This document shows, piece by piece, positions 1 to 7,779 of a stretch of 8,623 nucleotides of DNA. The stretch comes from an uncultured Roseovarius sp. GTDB lineage: Bacteria > Pseudomonadota > Alphaproteobacteria > Rhodobacterales > Rhodobacteraceae. The number at the start of each line of letters is the position of its first letter. Position 1 is the stretch's first letter. The position numbers and the translations under genes are program-made. The stretch is from assembly GCA_934501475.1 (NCBI GenBank), contig CAKSUL010000068.1:1-8623 (forward strand), written 5' to 3'. The notes below the pieces were generated by a model. That model ran no database searches. It was not told the origin of the DNA and was given only the letters and a program-made list of their open reading frames with translations.

Positions 1-1258
1 CCTGGGACTTGTTCGTCGGGATCGTCGTGTTGCGGTCGATCAGGCGGGTGAAGACACCGCCCAGCGTCTCGATACCCAGGCTCAGCGGGGTCACGTCCAG
101 CAGGACCACATCCTTGACGTCACCTTGCAGGACGCCGGCCTGAATGGCAGCACCCATGGCGACCACTTCGTCGGGGTTCACACCCTTGTGCGGCTCCTTG
201 CCAAAGAATTTGGTGACTTCCTCGATGACCTTGGGCATCCGGGTCATGCCGCCGACCAGAACGACCTCGTCGATCTCATTGGCGGACAGGCCCGCATCCT
301 TGAGCGCGGCCGCGCAGGGCTTGAGCGAGGCCTTGATCAGGTCGTTGACCAGGCTTTCCAGCTTGGCGCGGGTCAGTTTCATGACCATGTGCAACGGCTG
401 ACCGTCCGCGCCCATCGAGATGAAGGGCTGGTTGATTTCGGTCTGCGACGTGCTGGACAGTTCGATCTTGGCCTTTTCAGCCGCCTCTTTCAGGCGTTGC
501 AGGGCCATCTTGTCCTTGGTCAGATCGACGCCGTTGTCTTTCTTGAACTGCTCGGCCAGATAATTGACGATGCGCATGTCGAAATCTTCGCCACCCAGGA
601 AGGTGTCGCCATTGGTCGCCTTGACCTCGAACAGGCCGTCGTCGATTTCCAGGATGGTCACGTCGAACGTGCCGCCACCCAGGTCATAGACCGCGATGGT
701 GTGGGTGTTTTCCTTGTCCAGACCATAGGCCAGCGCCGCGGCGGTGGGTTCGTTGATGATGCGCAGCACTTCCAGACCGGCGATCTTGCCGGCGTCCTTG
801 GTGGCCTGACGCTGAGCGTCGTTGAAATAGGCCGGGACCGTGATGACCGCCTGCGTGACGTCCTCGCCCAGATAGCTTTCGGCGGTTTCCTTCATCTTGC
901 CCAGAATGAATGCACTGATCTGGCTGGGCGAATATTTCTCGCCGCGCGCCTCGATCCAGGCATCGCCCTGACCACCGTCAACGACCTTGAACGGCATGTT
1001 CTTGCTGTCCTTGGCCAGATGTTCGTCGTTCACGCGACGCCCGATCATGCGCTTGACGCCGAAGATGGTGTTTTCGGGGTTTGTGACGGCCTGACGTTTG
1101 GCAGGCTGGCCGACGAGACGCTCATTCTCGGTGAAGGCGACGATCGACGGGGTGGTGCGCGCACCTTCGGAGTTTTCGATGACGCGTGCCTGGCTGCCAT
1201 CCATGATGGCGACGCAGCTATTGGTGGTTCCCAGGTCGATACCAATGACTTTGGACAT
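1..1258 (-). CDS. dnaK: Chaperone protein DnaK (Hsp70), 3' part outside the window
   Basis: This is the ATP-dependent cytosolic Hsp70 chaperone, which binds exposed hydrophobic peptides in a cycle driven by DnaJ and GrpE. Residues 1-419 are visible. The ATPase domain shows the phosphate-1 loop [11 protein letters not shown] (residues 5-15), the segment [17 protein letters not shown] (141-157), the phosphate-2 loop [10 protein letters not shown] (191-200) and the adenosine motif [12 protein letters not shown] (333-344). The interdomain linker [16 protein letters not shown] (383-398) and the start of the substrate-binding domain follow. Hsp70s of this type are about 640 residues, so roughly the last third lies off the left edge; I see no sign of a break. 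The ATG at 1258 gives the classic [12 protein letters not shown] start and follows a purine-rich GAGAGAGGGA. The gene diverges from alkB. A dnaJ downstream is usual in this group but cannot be seen here. Confidence 0.98.
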   Translation of the reverse strand, partial: MSKVIGIDLGTTNSCVAIMDGSQARVIENSEGARTTPSIVAFTENERLVGQPAKRQAVTNPENTIFGVKRMIGRRVNDEHLAKDSKNMPFKVVDGGQGDAWIEARGEKYSPSQISAFILGKMKETAESYLGEDVTQAVITVPAYFNDAQRQATKDAGKIAGLEVLRIINEPTAAALAYGLDKENTHTIAVYDLGGGTFDVTILEIDDGLFEVKATNGDTFLGGEDFDMRIVNYLAEQFKKDNGVDLTKDKMALQRLKEAAEKAKIELSSTSQTEINQPFISMGADGQPLHMVMKLTRAKLESLVNDLIKASLKPCAAALKDAGLSANEIDEVVLVGGMTRMPKVIEEVTKFFGKEPHKGVNPDEVVAMGAAIQAGVLQGDVKDVVLLDVTPLSLGIETLGGVFTRLIDRNTTIPTNKSQ

Positions 1259-1370
1259 GTTTTGATCCCTCTCTCTTAAGGCGATTATGCGAGGCCGGAC
1301 CCGTTTCGGCATCCCGCCCCGATGATAGATATGATGCGGACCGCAATGGCATGTACCGCGCTTCTGGGCG

Positions 1371-1400
1371 TATATAGGGAGGCGGCATGCCCCCTGCAAG
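1371..1400 (-). promoter_or_regulatory. Probable dnaK promoter, heat-shock (RpoH) type
   Basis: On the minus strand CTTG (1400-1397) is followed, after 18 bases, by CCTATAT (1378-1372). This fits the alphaproteobacterial RpoH consensus, roughly CTTG-N17/18-CYTATNT. The same bases also read as TTGCAG-N17-TATATA, a passable sigma-70 promoter, so the site could serve both basal and heat-induced expression. A start a few bases past 1371 would leave a leader of about 105 bases before the dnaK ATG. The spacer contains the 8-bp palindrome GGCATGCC (1391-1384), whose meaning is unknown. The assignment rests on pattern and position only. Confidence 0.68.
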
Positions 1401-1481
1401 CGTTGCCAGAGGGGCGAAACCGCGTTTTTTCGGCTAAATGTCGCGACAGGCCGGGATATCGGCGCGATATGGGGGGCAAGG

Positions 1482-2078
1482 GTGCTGACGCTGCGCGGGT
1501 TCAGGATTTATCAGGGGTTTCTGGATCGCCCGGTGCAGCAGCGCCTGCTGGACGACATCCGCGCGGTGGCCGCCCTTGCGCCCTTCGTGACGCCTGTCAC
1601 GCCGCGCGGGCAGGCGATGTCGGTGCGCATGACATCGGCGGGAAAATACGGCTGGGTCAGCGACCGCGCCGGGTATCGTTATGAGATGCGCCACCCGCAC
1701 GGGATGGCCTGGCCCGCGATCCCGGCCAGCGTGCTGGAGATCTGGGACGCCTTGGTGGGGGCGGGGCGGCAGCCCGATTGCTGTCTGATCAACTATTACG
1801 GCGAGGGCGCGCGCATGGGGCTGCATCAGGACCGCGATGAGGCCGATTTCAGCTGGCCGGTGCTGTCCGTGTCGCTGGGCGATGAGGGGCTGTTTCGCAT
1901 CGGCAACGCCACGCGCGGTGGCAAGACCGAATCGATCTGGCTGGCTTCGGGCGATGTGGTGGTGATGGGCGGCGCGGCGCGCCTGACCTATCACGGGGTG
2001 GACCGGATCAGATTTGGCAGTTCCACGCTGATGCCGCAAGGCGGGCGCGTCAACCTGACCTTGCGGGTGGTCGATTGA
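1482..2078 (+). CDS. alkB: Alpha-ketoglutarate-dependent DNA/RNA dealkylase AlkB
   Basis: This is an Fe(II)/2-oxoglutarate dioxygenase that removes methyl lesions such as 1-methyladenine and 3-methylcytosine from nucleic acids by oxidation. The 198-residue product aligns by eye over its length with E. coli AlkB (216 residues). The iron ligands are H115 and D117 in [10 protein letters not shown], and H171 in LTYHGV. The 2-oxoglutarate arginines are R189 and R195 in RVNLTLR, with the same six-residue spacing as in E. coli. The nucleotide-recognition lid region, [20 protein letters not shown] (46-65), is also recognisable. The start is a GTG giving MLTLRGF; the nearby ATG at 1469 is out of frame. 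A G-run at 1471-1476 is a plausible ribosome binding site. The gene diverges from dnaK and converges with the MscS gene, with only 15 bases between the stops, so it is probably monocistronic. No Ada-type operator could be identified. Confidence 0.95.
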   Translation: MLTLRGFRIYQGFLDRPVQQRLLDDIRAVAALAPFVTPVTPRGQAMSVRMTSAGKYGWVSDRAGYRYEMRHPHGMAWPAIPASVLEIWDALVGAGRQPDCCLINYYGEGARMGLHQDRDEADFSWPVLSVSLGDEGLFRIGNATRGGKTESIWLASGDVVVMGGAARLTYHGVDRIRFGSSTLMPQGGRVNLTLRVVD

Positions 2079-2093
2079 GCGCCGCGCCGGGCA

Positions 2094-2912
2094 TCAGGCG
2101 GCGGCGTCGCCGCCCTTGGCCACATTCACCTGATGCGGATAGGGGATCGAGATGCCGCTTTGGTCGAATGCCTCTTTGACGGCCTTGGTCAGGGTGAATT
2201 TCAGATCCCAGTAATCGGCGCTGTTGCACCATAGCCGCGCCGTCATATCGACCGAGCTATCGCCCAGATTGGTCACCCTGATCCAGGGTTCGGGATCGGC
2301 CAGCACGCGCGGTTCATCCGCCGCAAGGTCCAGGATGACCTGCATCGCGCGGTCCGCGTCGTCATCGTAATCAATCCCGAATGTGAGGTCCAACCGGCGT
2401 GTCTTATGCACCGAATAATTGGTGATCACCGATCCCCAAGCCTGCCCGTTGGGCACGATCACCTGCACGTTGTCGGGCGTTGTCAATTCGGTAAAGAACA
2501 GCGTGATCTGGCGCACCGTGCCCGACGTGCCTTCTATATCGATATAATGGCCCTCCTTGTAGGGCTGGAACACCACCAGCATGATCCCCGCCGCCAGATC
2601 CGCCAATGTGCCCTGCAACGCCATCCCGATCGCCAGCGTCGCCGCACCCATCACCGCGACCAGGCTGGTCGCCTCGATCCCGAACAGGCCCAGAACGGCC
2701 ATCAGCACCATCAGGCGGATCACCCATGTGACGACCGTGGCGGCGAAATTTCCCAATGTATTGTCGATCCGGTCGTATTTGTTGACCTGTCGGCGCACCA
2801 GTCGCCCGACCATGCCTGCCACGATCCAGCCGATGATCAACACCACCAACGCCTTGATCGCGTTGATGATCAGCGGGCCATATCCGGCCATATATTCCAC
2901 GACTCCATCCAT
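2094..2912 (-). CDS. Small-conductance mechanosensitive channel, MscS family
   Basis: This inner-membrane channel opens when turgor stretches the membrane and releases solutes after hypo-osmotic shock. The product is 272 residues, close to E. coli MscS (286), so it is the minimal three-helix form without large N-terminal extensions. Hydrophobic helices lie at about 11-36 (TM1) and 57-78 (TM2). The pore helix TM3 runs at about 83-117 and contains the Gly/Ala-rich VMGAATLAIGMALQGTLADLA pattern (87-107; read as two adjoining parts). The beta domain follows with FQPYKEGHYIDI (115-126) and the VIVPNG signature (151-156). The mixed alpha/beta cytoplasmic vestibule ends in ISIPYPHQVNV (254-264), as in E. 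coli. The ATG at 2912 lies ten bases after GGGGAAG. An ATG at 2922 is closer to that site but out of frame. The gene follows mscL on the same strand, but a terminator lies between them. Confidence 0.94.
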   Translation of the reverse strand: MDGVVEYMAGYGPLIINAIKALVVLIIGWIVAGMVGRLVRRQVNKYDRIDNTLGNFAATVVTWVIRLMVLMAVLGLFGIEATSLVAVMGAATLAIGMALQGTLADLAAGIMLVVFQPYKEGHYIDIEGTSGTVRQITLFFTELTTPDNVQVIVPNGQAWGSVITNYSVHKTRRLDLTFGIDYDDDADRAMQVILDLAADEPRVLADPEPWIRVTNLGDSSVDMTARLWCNSADYWDLKFTLTKAVKEAFDQSGISIPYPHQVNVAKGGDAAA

Positions 2913-2995
2913 ATCCGTGCATCTTCCCCGAAATTTCCTTGAAAAGCGTTAACGCGTGAACCAAGGCCGGGGTTCCCCGCAAAACGCGGGTTCCC

Positions 2996-3025
2996 GCACA
3001 ATGCCCCGAAGCACAATGCCCCGAA
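2996..3025. repeat. Two perfect tandem copies of a 15-bp unit
   Basis: The unit GCACAATGCCCCGAA occurs at 2996-3010 and again without a gap at 3011-3025. It lies in the gap between the MscS gene and mscL, just beside the terminator. No further full copy was seen in the neighbourhood. It may be a simple slippage duplication. It could also affect transcription of the MscS gene, because it lies in that gene's upstream region. Confidence 0.9.
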
Positions 3026-3031
3026 AACGGC

Positions 3032-3061
3032 AAAAGGGCCCGGATTGCGCCGGGCCCTTTT
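3032..3061 (-). terminator. Intrinsic terminator after mscL, symmetrical
   Basis: A perfect 12-bp stem pairs 3032-3043 (AAAAGGGCCCGG) with 3050-3061 (CCGGGCCCTTTT) around a six-base loop. Read on the minus strand it lies 19 bases past the mscL stop and ends in four T residues, so it should terminate mscL transcripts before the MscS gene. Because A4 and T4 flank both sides, it would also form on the plus strand and could stop read-through from alkB. Confidence 0.85.
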
Positions 3062-3080
3062 GTCCTTGACGATTGCGCGC

Positions 3081-3491
3081 TCACTTTTTCAGCGAGTCGC
3101 GGATCTCCATGAGGATGTCCAACTCGGTCGGGCCGGGATCGGCGGCCGGGGCCGGTTCTTCCTTTTTCTTGACGCTGTTCACGGCCTTGACCAGGATGAA
3201 CACCACCCAGGCGATGATCAGGAAATTGATCACGGCCATGATGAATCGCCCATAGGCGAACACGGCGGCACCGGCCTCTTCGGCCGCGGCCAGCGTGGCG
3301 TAGTCACCGCTGCCCAGGATGAAGAACAGCTCGGTGAAATCGACGCCACCCGTGAACAATCCGATGATGGGATTGATCAGATCGCCCACGAGCGAGCTGA
3401 CAATCGCGGTAAACGCCGCGCCGATGATGATCCCGACGGCCATGTCCATGACATTGCCCTTGGCGATGAAGTCCTTGAATTCTTTAATCAT
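3081..3491 (-). CDS. mscL: Large-conductance mechanosensitive channel MscL
   Basis: This pentameric inner-membrane channel forms a wide non-selective pore near lytic membrane tension and acts as the last safety valve in osmotic downshock. The product is 136 residues, the same as E. coli MscL. The N-terminal amphipathic segment [13 protein letters not shown] (1-13) leads into TM1 (about 15-44), with the signature [17 protein letters not shown] (11-27). A periplasmic loop (about 45-78) precedes TM2 (about 79-102). A charged and proline-rich linker ends in the C-terminal bundle helix [13 protein letters not shown] (124-136). The ATG at 3491 has AGAGGGAC five bases upstream. The gene stands alone: the 136-base gap upstream separates it from ytoQ, and a terminator follows it. 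That upstream gap has an AT-rich stretch around 3552-3580 that may hold its promoter, but I could not fit clear -35 and -10 elements. Confidence 0.97.
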   Translation of the reverse strand: MIKEFKDFIAKGNVMDMAVGIIIGAAFTAIVSSLVGDLINPIIGLFTGGVDFTELFFILGSGDYATLAAAEEAGAAVFAYGRFIMAVINFLIIAWVVFILVKAVNSVKKKEEPAPAADPGPTELDILMEIRDSLKK

Positions 3492-3585
3492 TACTGTCCC
3501 TCTACACGCTATTCATTGACCCTGCGACACAACCGCACAGCCTGCCTGAGGGAATATTAACCAAAATATGTCACGTTGATATGGG

Positions 3586-3626
3586 AAAATGCGCGCCGCG
3601 TTCCCGTATCCCGGTATCAGCGCGGC
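3586..3626 (-). terminator. Possible weak terminator after ytoQ
   Basis: Just past the ytoQ stop, a 6-bp GC-only stem pairs CGCGGC (3621-3626) with GCCGCG (3595-3600) around a 20-base loop. On the minus strand it is followed by GCGCATTTT, with four T residues at 3589-3586. The stem is short, the loop long and the T-run offset from the stem, so this is only a candidate for the 3' end of a pheS-pheT-ytoQ transcript. Confidence 0.3.
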
Positions 3627-3627
3627 C

Positions 3628-4074
3628 TCAGCCGGGCAGCGTCCCGTCCAGCACATAGCGCAGGATCGCGACCACCTGATCGGGGGTGCGGGCCGTCGCG
3701 AGGGCGGCGGCGTCCACCTCTTTCAGGGCGTGATCATGCTCGGGCTGTTGCAGGATGATCAGCGACTTGCCCAGGGCAGCGGCATAACCCGCGTCAAAGG
3801 CGGCGTTCCACTGCTTGTATTTCTCGCCAAAGCGCACGACCACCACATCGGCCTCTTCGATGGCCTTGCGGGTGCGGATGGCGTTCAGTCTGGCCCCCTT
3901 GTGATCATGCCAGAACTTGTCCGGCTCCGCGCCCAGAATGGCCACGCCACAATCGTCCGAGGCGGCGTGATCGGTCACCGGCGCGGTGAAATGAATTGCC
4001 AGCCCCTCGGCCCCGGCGATGATCCGTTCGCGCCAGTCGGTGTGGATTTCACCTGCAAGATAGACGTTCAGCAT
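3628..4074 (-). CDS. ytoQ: YtoQ family protein (nucleoside 2-deoxyribosyltransferase-like)
   Basis: The 148-residue product matches my recollection of Bacillus YtoQ, a small family annotated as related to nucleoside 2-deoxyribosyltransferases. To my knowledge the physiological reaction is not established. Shared-looking segments are VYLAGEIHTDWRE (4-16), DHAASD (35-40), KGARLNAIRTRKAIEEADVV (59-78) and RFGEKYKQWNAAFDAGYAAA (81-100). The family resemblance to deoxyribosyltransferases comes from the early YLAG motif, the D/E-rich middle and the GEKYKQWNAAFDAGYA block, typical of a Rossmann-like fold. There is no signal peptide or membrane helix, so it should be cytosolic. The ATG at 4074 follows GGGAGAGGGTGCT, a good ribosome binding site. 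It starts 41 bases after the pheT stop on the same strand, so it is probably the last gene of that transcript. The family call is fairly sure; the function is not. Confidence 0.85.
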   Translation of the reverse strand: MLNVYLAGEIHTDWRERIIAGAEGLAIHFTAPVTDHAASDDCGVAILGAEPDKFWHDHKGARLNAIRTRKAIEEADVVVVRFGEKYKQWNAAFDAGYAAALGKSLIILQQPEHDHALKEVDAAALATARTPDQVVAILRYVLDGTLPG

Positions 4075-4115
4075 AGCACCCTCTCCCTATCAGAATTGAT
4101 GTGACCCCTGCCGCC

Positions 4116-6527
4116 TCAGCCCCGCAAGACCCCGCCGGTGGCTTTGTTCACCTTCTCGACGATCCGGGCCGATACCGCCTCGAGATCGGCCTCGTTCAGC
4201 GTGGTCTCGGTTGGTTGCAGGCGCACGGTCAGGGCCAGGGATTTCTTGCCCTCGCCGACACTGCCGCCGATAAACTCATCAAAGATGCGCACATGCTCGA
4301 TCAGGGCCTTGTCGGCCCCGGCGGCGGCGTTGACCAGGGCCAGCGCCTCGACATCGGCATCGACGACGAAGGCGAAATCGCGCTCGACCGCCTGCAGATC
4401 GCTGGCCTGCAACGCGCCGCGATTGGCCGTGGCGTTGCGCGGCAGCGGAATTTCCGCCGGGAACAGCGTGAATGCCACGGCGGGCCCCTTGATATCCATC
4501 GCCTCGAGAATCCGCGGATGCAGCGCGCCAAAGACGCCCAGCACCTTCTTGGGGCCCAGGCAGATCTGCCCGTGTCGGCCGGGATGCCACCAGGCGGGAC
4601 CGCCGCGCAGGACCTGCACCTTGGCCGGTGCGCCGATGGCGGCCAGCACCGCCTCGGCGTCGCTCTTGGCGTCAAAGACATCGACGGCGCGCGCAGTGCC
4701 ATGCACGTCCTTGGGGCCGGTGCGCCCCACCAACAGGCCCGCAACCTGCATGTGCTGCTCTCCGGGTTCGCCGCCATGAAAGGCGTGGCCAACCTCGAAC
4801 AGCGCCAGATCCATCGCGCCGCGCGCCTGATTGCGCGCCGCCGCCTGCAACAGGCCGGGCAGCAGATCGGGGCGCATGTGGCTCAACTCGGAGCTGATCG
4901 GATTGGCCAGCATCGTCGCCTCATCGCCGCCGCCAAACAGCGCGGCAGACGTGCGATCCACAAAGCTGTAGGTCACGCATTCATTATAGCCAAGCGCGGC
5001 GGCGGTGCGACGCGCCATCTGCTCGCGCCGCTGCATGGGCGACAGGATCGGCCTGGGCAGCCCCGCATGCATCCGGGGCAGGGGGCGGCCCTGCAACTTG
5101 CTCAGCGATGCGATGCGCGCCACCTCTTCGACCAGGTCGGCCTCGCCGGTGATGTCGGGGCGCCAGCTGGGCACCTGCGCCATGTTGCCATCCAGCCGGA
5201 AGCCAAGCGCAGTCAGCGTCTGGCGCTGATCGGCCTCGGGAATGTCCATGCCGACCAGTGATTTCACCCGCGCCGGGTTCAACCGATAGGCGCGGGTCAC
5301 CACAGGGACCTTGCCGGCGGTGACGACATTGGAGGCCTCGCCGCCGCACAGATCCAGGATCATCTGCGTGGCGTCCTCGATCGCGTCCATGTTATAGGCC
5401 GGATCGATGCCGCGCTCATTGCGATAGCGCGCGTCCGAATTGATCTTCAGCGCCCGCCCGGTCGTGGCGATCTGCACATGATCCCACACCGCCGCCTCAA
5501 GAAACACATCGCGCGTCCCTGGCGTGCATCCGGTTGCAAGCCCGCCCATGATGCCGCCGATGCTCTGAATGGCGGCATCGTCGGAAATGACCACCTGCCC
5601 GGCACCCAGCGTGTATTCCTTGTCATCCAGCCCGATCAGGGTCTCGCCGCCCCGGGCGCGATGCACCCGCAGGTTGCCCTGCACCTTGCCGGCATCAAAC
5701 ACATGCAGCGGGCGGTTGCGGTCAAAGGTGAAAAAGTTGGTGATATCCACCAGGGCCGAAATCGGACGCAGCCCGATGGCGCGCAGCCGGGTTTGCAGCC
5801 AGTCGGGGCTGGGCCCGTTGGTCACGCCCCGGATCAGACGCCCGGCGAACACCTCGCAGCCGCCGGTACTCGTGTCCTCGTCGATGGTGATGGTGACGGG
5901 GCAGGAGAACTCCCCCTCCACCAGCGCCGTCGCCACCGGTTTCATCCGCCCCAGCCCACGCGCCGCCAGATCGCGTGCAATGCCGCGCACGCCCAACGCA
6001 TCGGGGCGGTTCGGGGTGATGGCGATCTCGATCACCGGATCGACGCGCGCAGGATCGTTCTGCGCCAGCCAATCGGCAAAGGATTGCCCCACCTCGCCGC
6101 CGATCGAGTCGGAGGGCAGCTCGATGATGCCGTCATGCTCTTCGCTCAGTTCCATCTCGCGCTCGGAACACATCATGCCGTGGCTTTCGATGCCGCGGAT
6201 CTTGCCGACGCCGATGGTGGTGTCGATGCCGGGTACATAAACGCCCGGCTTGGCCACGACGACGGTGATGCCCGCGCGCGCATTCGGTGCGCCACAGATG
6301 ATCTGCAACGGGCCCTCGTCGGTCTCGACCTGACAGACGCGCAGCCGGTCCGCATCCGGGTGCTGCTCGGCGCTGATCACCTTGCCGATGGTAAAATCGC
6401 GCAGCTTCGCCGCCGGATTCTCGACACCTTCGACCTCAAGACCCAGATCGGTCAGGGCATGGGTGATCTCATCAAGGGTCGCGGTTGTCTCAAGATGGTC
6501 CTTGAGCCAGGAAAGCGTGAATTTCAT
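4116..6527 (-). CDS. pheT: Phenylalanine--tRNA ligase, beta subunit
   Basis: This is the large subunit of the cytosolic (alpha-beta)2 phenylalanyl-tRNA synthetase. It binds tRNA-Phe and edits tyrosine mischarging, while PheS carries the synthetic site. The 803-residue length is normal for the bacterial form. The N-terminal part has the EMAP/OB-type tRNA-binding domain (about 39-150) with HPDADRL (56-62) and CGAPN (78-82). The B1 segment ITPNRPDALGVRGIARDLAA (170-189) follows, and then the B3/B4 editing domain (about 210-390). In the B5 domain (about 411-480) D458, D464, E467 and E468 occur at the spacing expected for the magnesium site. The C-terminal FDX-ACB anticodon-binding domain covers roughly the last 95 residues. 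The ATG at 6527 gives the typical MKFTLSWLKDHL start, with GGATGAG upstream. pheS lies upstream across an unusually long 178-base gap; ytoQ follows closely. Confidence 0.98.
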   Translation of the reverse strand: MKFTLSWLKDHLETTATLDEITHALTDLGLEVEGVENPAAKLRDFTIGKVISAEQHPDADRLRVCQVETDEGPLQIICGAPNARAGITVVVAKPGVYVPGIDTTIGVGKIRGIESHGMMCSEREMELSEEHDGIIELPSDSIGGEVGQSFADWLAQNDPARVDPVIEIAITPNRPDALGVRGIARDLAARGLGRMKPVATALVEGEFSCPVTITIDEDTSTGGCEVFAGRLIRGVTNGPSPDWLQTRLRAIGLRPISALVDITNFFTFDRNRPLHVFDAGKVQGNLRVHRARGGETLIGLDDKEYTLGAGQVVISDDAAIQSIGGIMGGLATGCTPGTRDVFLEAAVWDHVQIATTGRALKINSDARYRNERGIDPAYNMDAIEDATQMILDLCGGEASNVVTAGKVPVVTRAYRLNPARVKSLVGMDIPEADQRQTLTALGFRLDGNMAQVPSWRPDITGEADLVEEVARIASLSKLQGRPLPRMHAGLPRPILSPMQRREQMARRTAAALGYNECVTYSFVDRTSAALFGGGDEATMLANPISSELSHMRPDLLPGLLQAAARNQARGAMDLALFEVGHAFHGGEPGEQHMQVAGLLVGRTGPKDVHGTARAVDVFDAKSDAEAVLAAIGAPAKVQVLRGGPAWWHPGRHGQICLGPKKVLGVFGALHPRILEAMDIKGPAVAFTLFPAEIPLPRNATANRGALQASDLQAVERDFAFVVDADVEALALVNAAAGADKALIEHVRIFDEFIGGSVGEGKKSLALTVRLQPTETTLNEADLEAVSARIVEKVNKATGGVLRG

Positions 6528-6623
6528 CGGTTCTCATCCACCAGTAATCAGGGTCATCCGGCATGTAGCGGATATGGCGTTGCGGGGAAAGACCACACGG
6601 GCCGCGCGGGGCCCCGTCCGCCC

Positions 6624-6650
6624 CTTCATTTTTCCAAAAATACTCAAAAT
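6624..6650. other. AT-rich palindromic tract in the pheS-pheT gap
   Basis: Inside the GC-rich 178-base gap lies a short AT-rich island. Its core, 6628-6641, is an inverted repeat: ATTTTT, two C, AAAAAT. On the minus (transcribed) strand it reads GAGTATTTTTGGAAAAAT followed by GAAG. I recall very similar tracts near gene ends in Rhodobacterales genomes, but this is memory, not a search. It lacks a GC stem, so it is not a standard intrinsic terminator. The nearby CGGGGCCCCG (6607-6616) is a 10-bp palindrome of unknown meaning. Confidence 0.5.
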
Positions 6651-6705
6651 CCTGCGGCCGGCTCCATGCCCGACCCCGCAAACCGGGCGCAGGCGGGGGC
6701 GCGCG

Positions 6706-7779
6706 CTACCGGCTCAACCCCCCATGCAATGTCGGCACGTCCAGCGCCGCAAACCCGTAATGGCGCAGCCAGCGCAGGTCTGAATCAAAGAACGCCCGCA
6801 GATCGGGAATCCCGTATTTCAGCATCGCGATGCGGTCGATTCCAACGCCGAAGGCAAAGCCCTGCCAGTGATCCGGGTCGATATTGCCCGCCCGCAGGAC
6901 ATCCGGATGCACCATCCCCGAGCCGAGGATCTCGAGCCAGTCGTCGCCCTCGCCGATCGTCAGGCTGCCGCCTTTCCAGGAACAGCGGATATCGACTTCG
7001 GCGGAGGGTTCGGTGAACGGGAAATGCGAGGCGCGAAAGCGCAGTTCGACGTCCGATACCTCAAAGAACGCCTTGACGAATTCCTCAAGGCACCATTTCA
7101 GATTGGCCATCGAGATGTCCTTGTCGATGGCCAGCCCCTCGACCTGATGGAACATCGGCGTGTGGGTCATGTCGTAATCCGCGCGGTAGACGCGCCCCGG
7201 CGCGATGATGCGGATCGGCGCGCCCTGGGCCTGCATGGCGCGGATCTGCACCGGGCTGGTATGGGTGCGCAGCACATGCGGCGGGCGGGTGTCGCCCTCG
7301 GCGCGGTGGGTATAGAACGTGTCCATTTCCGCCCGCGCGGGGTGGTGGCCGGGGATGTTGAGCGCGTCGAAATTATACCAGTCGCTTTCGATCTGCGGCC
7401 CTTCGGCGACCGAAAATCCCATATCGGCAAAAATCGCGGTCACTTCTTCGGTGACCTGGCTGACCGGATGGATCGTGCCGGTGCGCCGGGTGCGCCCCGG
7501 CAGGGTCACGTCCAGCCATTCGGTGCGCAGCCGCTCATCCAGGGCGGCGTCGCCCAACGCCGATTTGCGCGCGGCAAGGGCGCTGGTGATCTCGGACTTG
7601 AGCGCGTTCAGCTTGGGCCCCGCCGCCTGACGTTCCTCGGGGGACATGCGGCCCAGTTCCCGCATGGCGAGGCTGATCTCGCCCTTCTTGCCGACAGCCT
7701 GCACGCGCAGCGCCTCAAGGGCGGCCTCGTCCTGGGCGTCGGCAATCAGCCGGATATATTTGTCACGCAGATCATCCAT
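6706..7779 (-). CDS. pheS: Phenylalanine--tRNA ligase, alpha subunit
   Basis: This is the catalytic subunit of class II phenylalanyl-tRNA synthetase, which activates phenylalanine with ATP and charges tRNA-Phe. With the start at 7779 the product is 357 residues, within the usual bacterial range (E. coli 327). The N-terminal coiled-coil tRNA-binding arm covers about 1-90. The catalytic core shows [10 protein letters not shown] (171-180), motif 2 [20 protein letters not shown] (195-214), [11 protein letters not shown] (253-263) and motif 3 [16 protein letters not shown] (308-323). I chose ATG 7779 ([11 protein letters not shown]) because it has GAGAGG seven bases upstream and begins where PheS homologues begin. 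The open frame extends 25 codons further to 7854, but that stretch ([16 protein letters not shown]...) does not look like PheS and overlaps a hairpin. The terminator after rplT implies that pheS has its own promoter in 7780-8073. Confidence 0.97.
   Translation of the reverse strand: MDDLRDKYIRLIADAQDEAALEALRVQAVGKKGEISLAMRELGRMSPEERQAAGPKLNALKSEITSALAARKSALGDAALDERLRTEWLDVTLPGRTRRTGTIHPVSQVTEEVTAIFADMGFSVAEGPQIESDWYNFDALNIPGHHPARAEMDTFYTHRAEGDTRPPHVLRTHTSPVQIRAMQAQGAPIRIIAPGRVYRADYDMTHTPMFHQVEGLAIDKDISMANLKWCLEEFVKAFFEVSDVELRFRASHFPFTEPSAEVDIRCSWKGGSLTIGEGDDWLEILGSGMVHPDVLRAGNIDPDHWQGFAFGVGIDRIAMLKYGIPDLRAFFDSDLRWLRHYGFAALDVPTLHGGLSR

Noticed and set aside
125..1279. Long plus-strand open frame of 384 codons opposite dnaK
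   Set aside because: It lies antisense to the unmistakable DnaK frame. Long antisense frames are common in high-GC genes with strong third-position bias.
1322..1684. 120-codon plus-strand frame over the dnaK-alkB gap and the start of alkB
   Set aside because: It covers the promoter region and overlaps alkB out of frame; the AlkB frame has all catalytic residues, so this one is not coding.
2079..2102. GC-rich inverted repeat at the alkB/MscS convergent stops
   Set aside because: Pairing is imperfect, there is no T-run on either strand, and it overlaps coding sequence, so a terminator call is not justified.
2976..2990. Small CCCGC/GCGGG hairpin upstream of the MscS gene
   Set aside because: Only five base pairs in GC-rich DNA; this is expected by chance.
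4101..7016. Long plus-strand open frames opposite pheT and pheS (386 and 512 codons)
   Set aside because: They are antisense shadows of clearly identified synthetase genes and have no recognisable domains.
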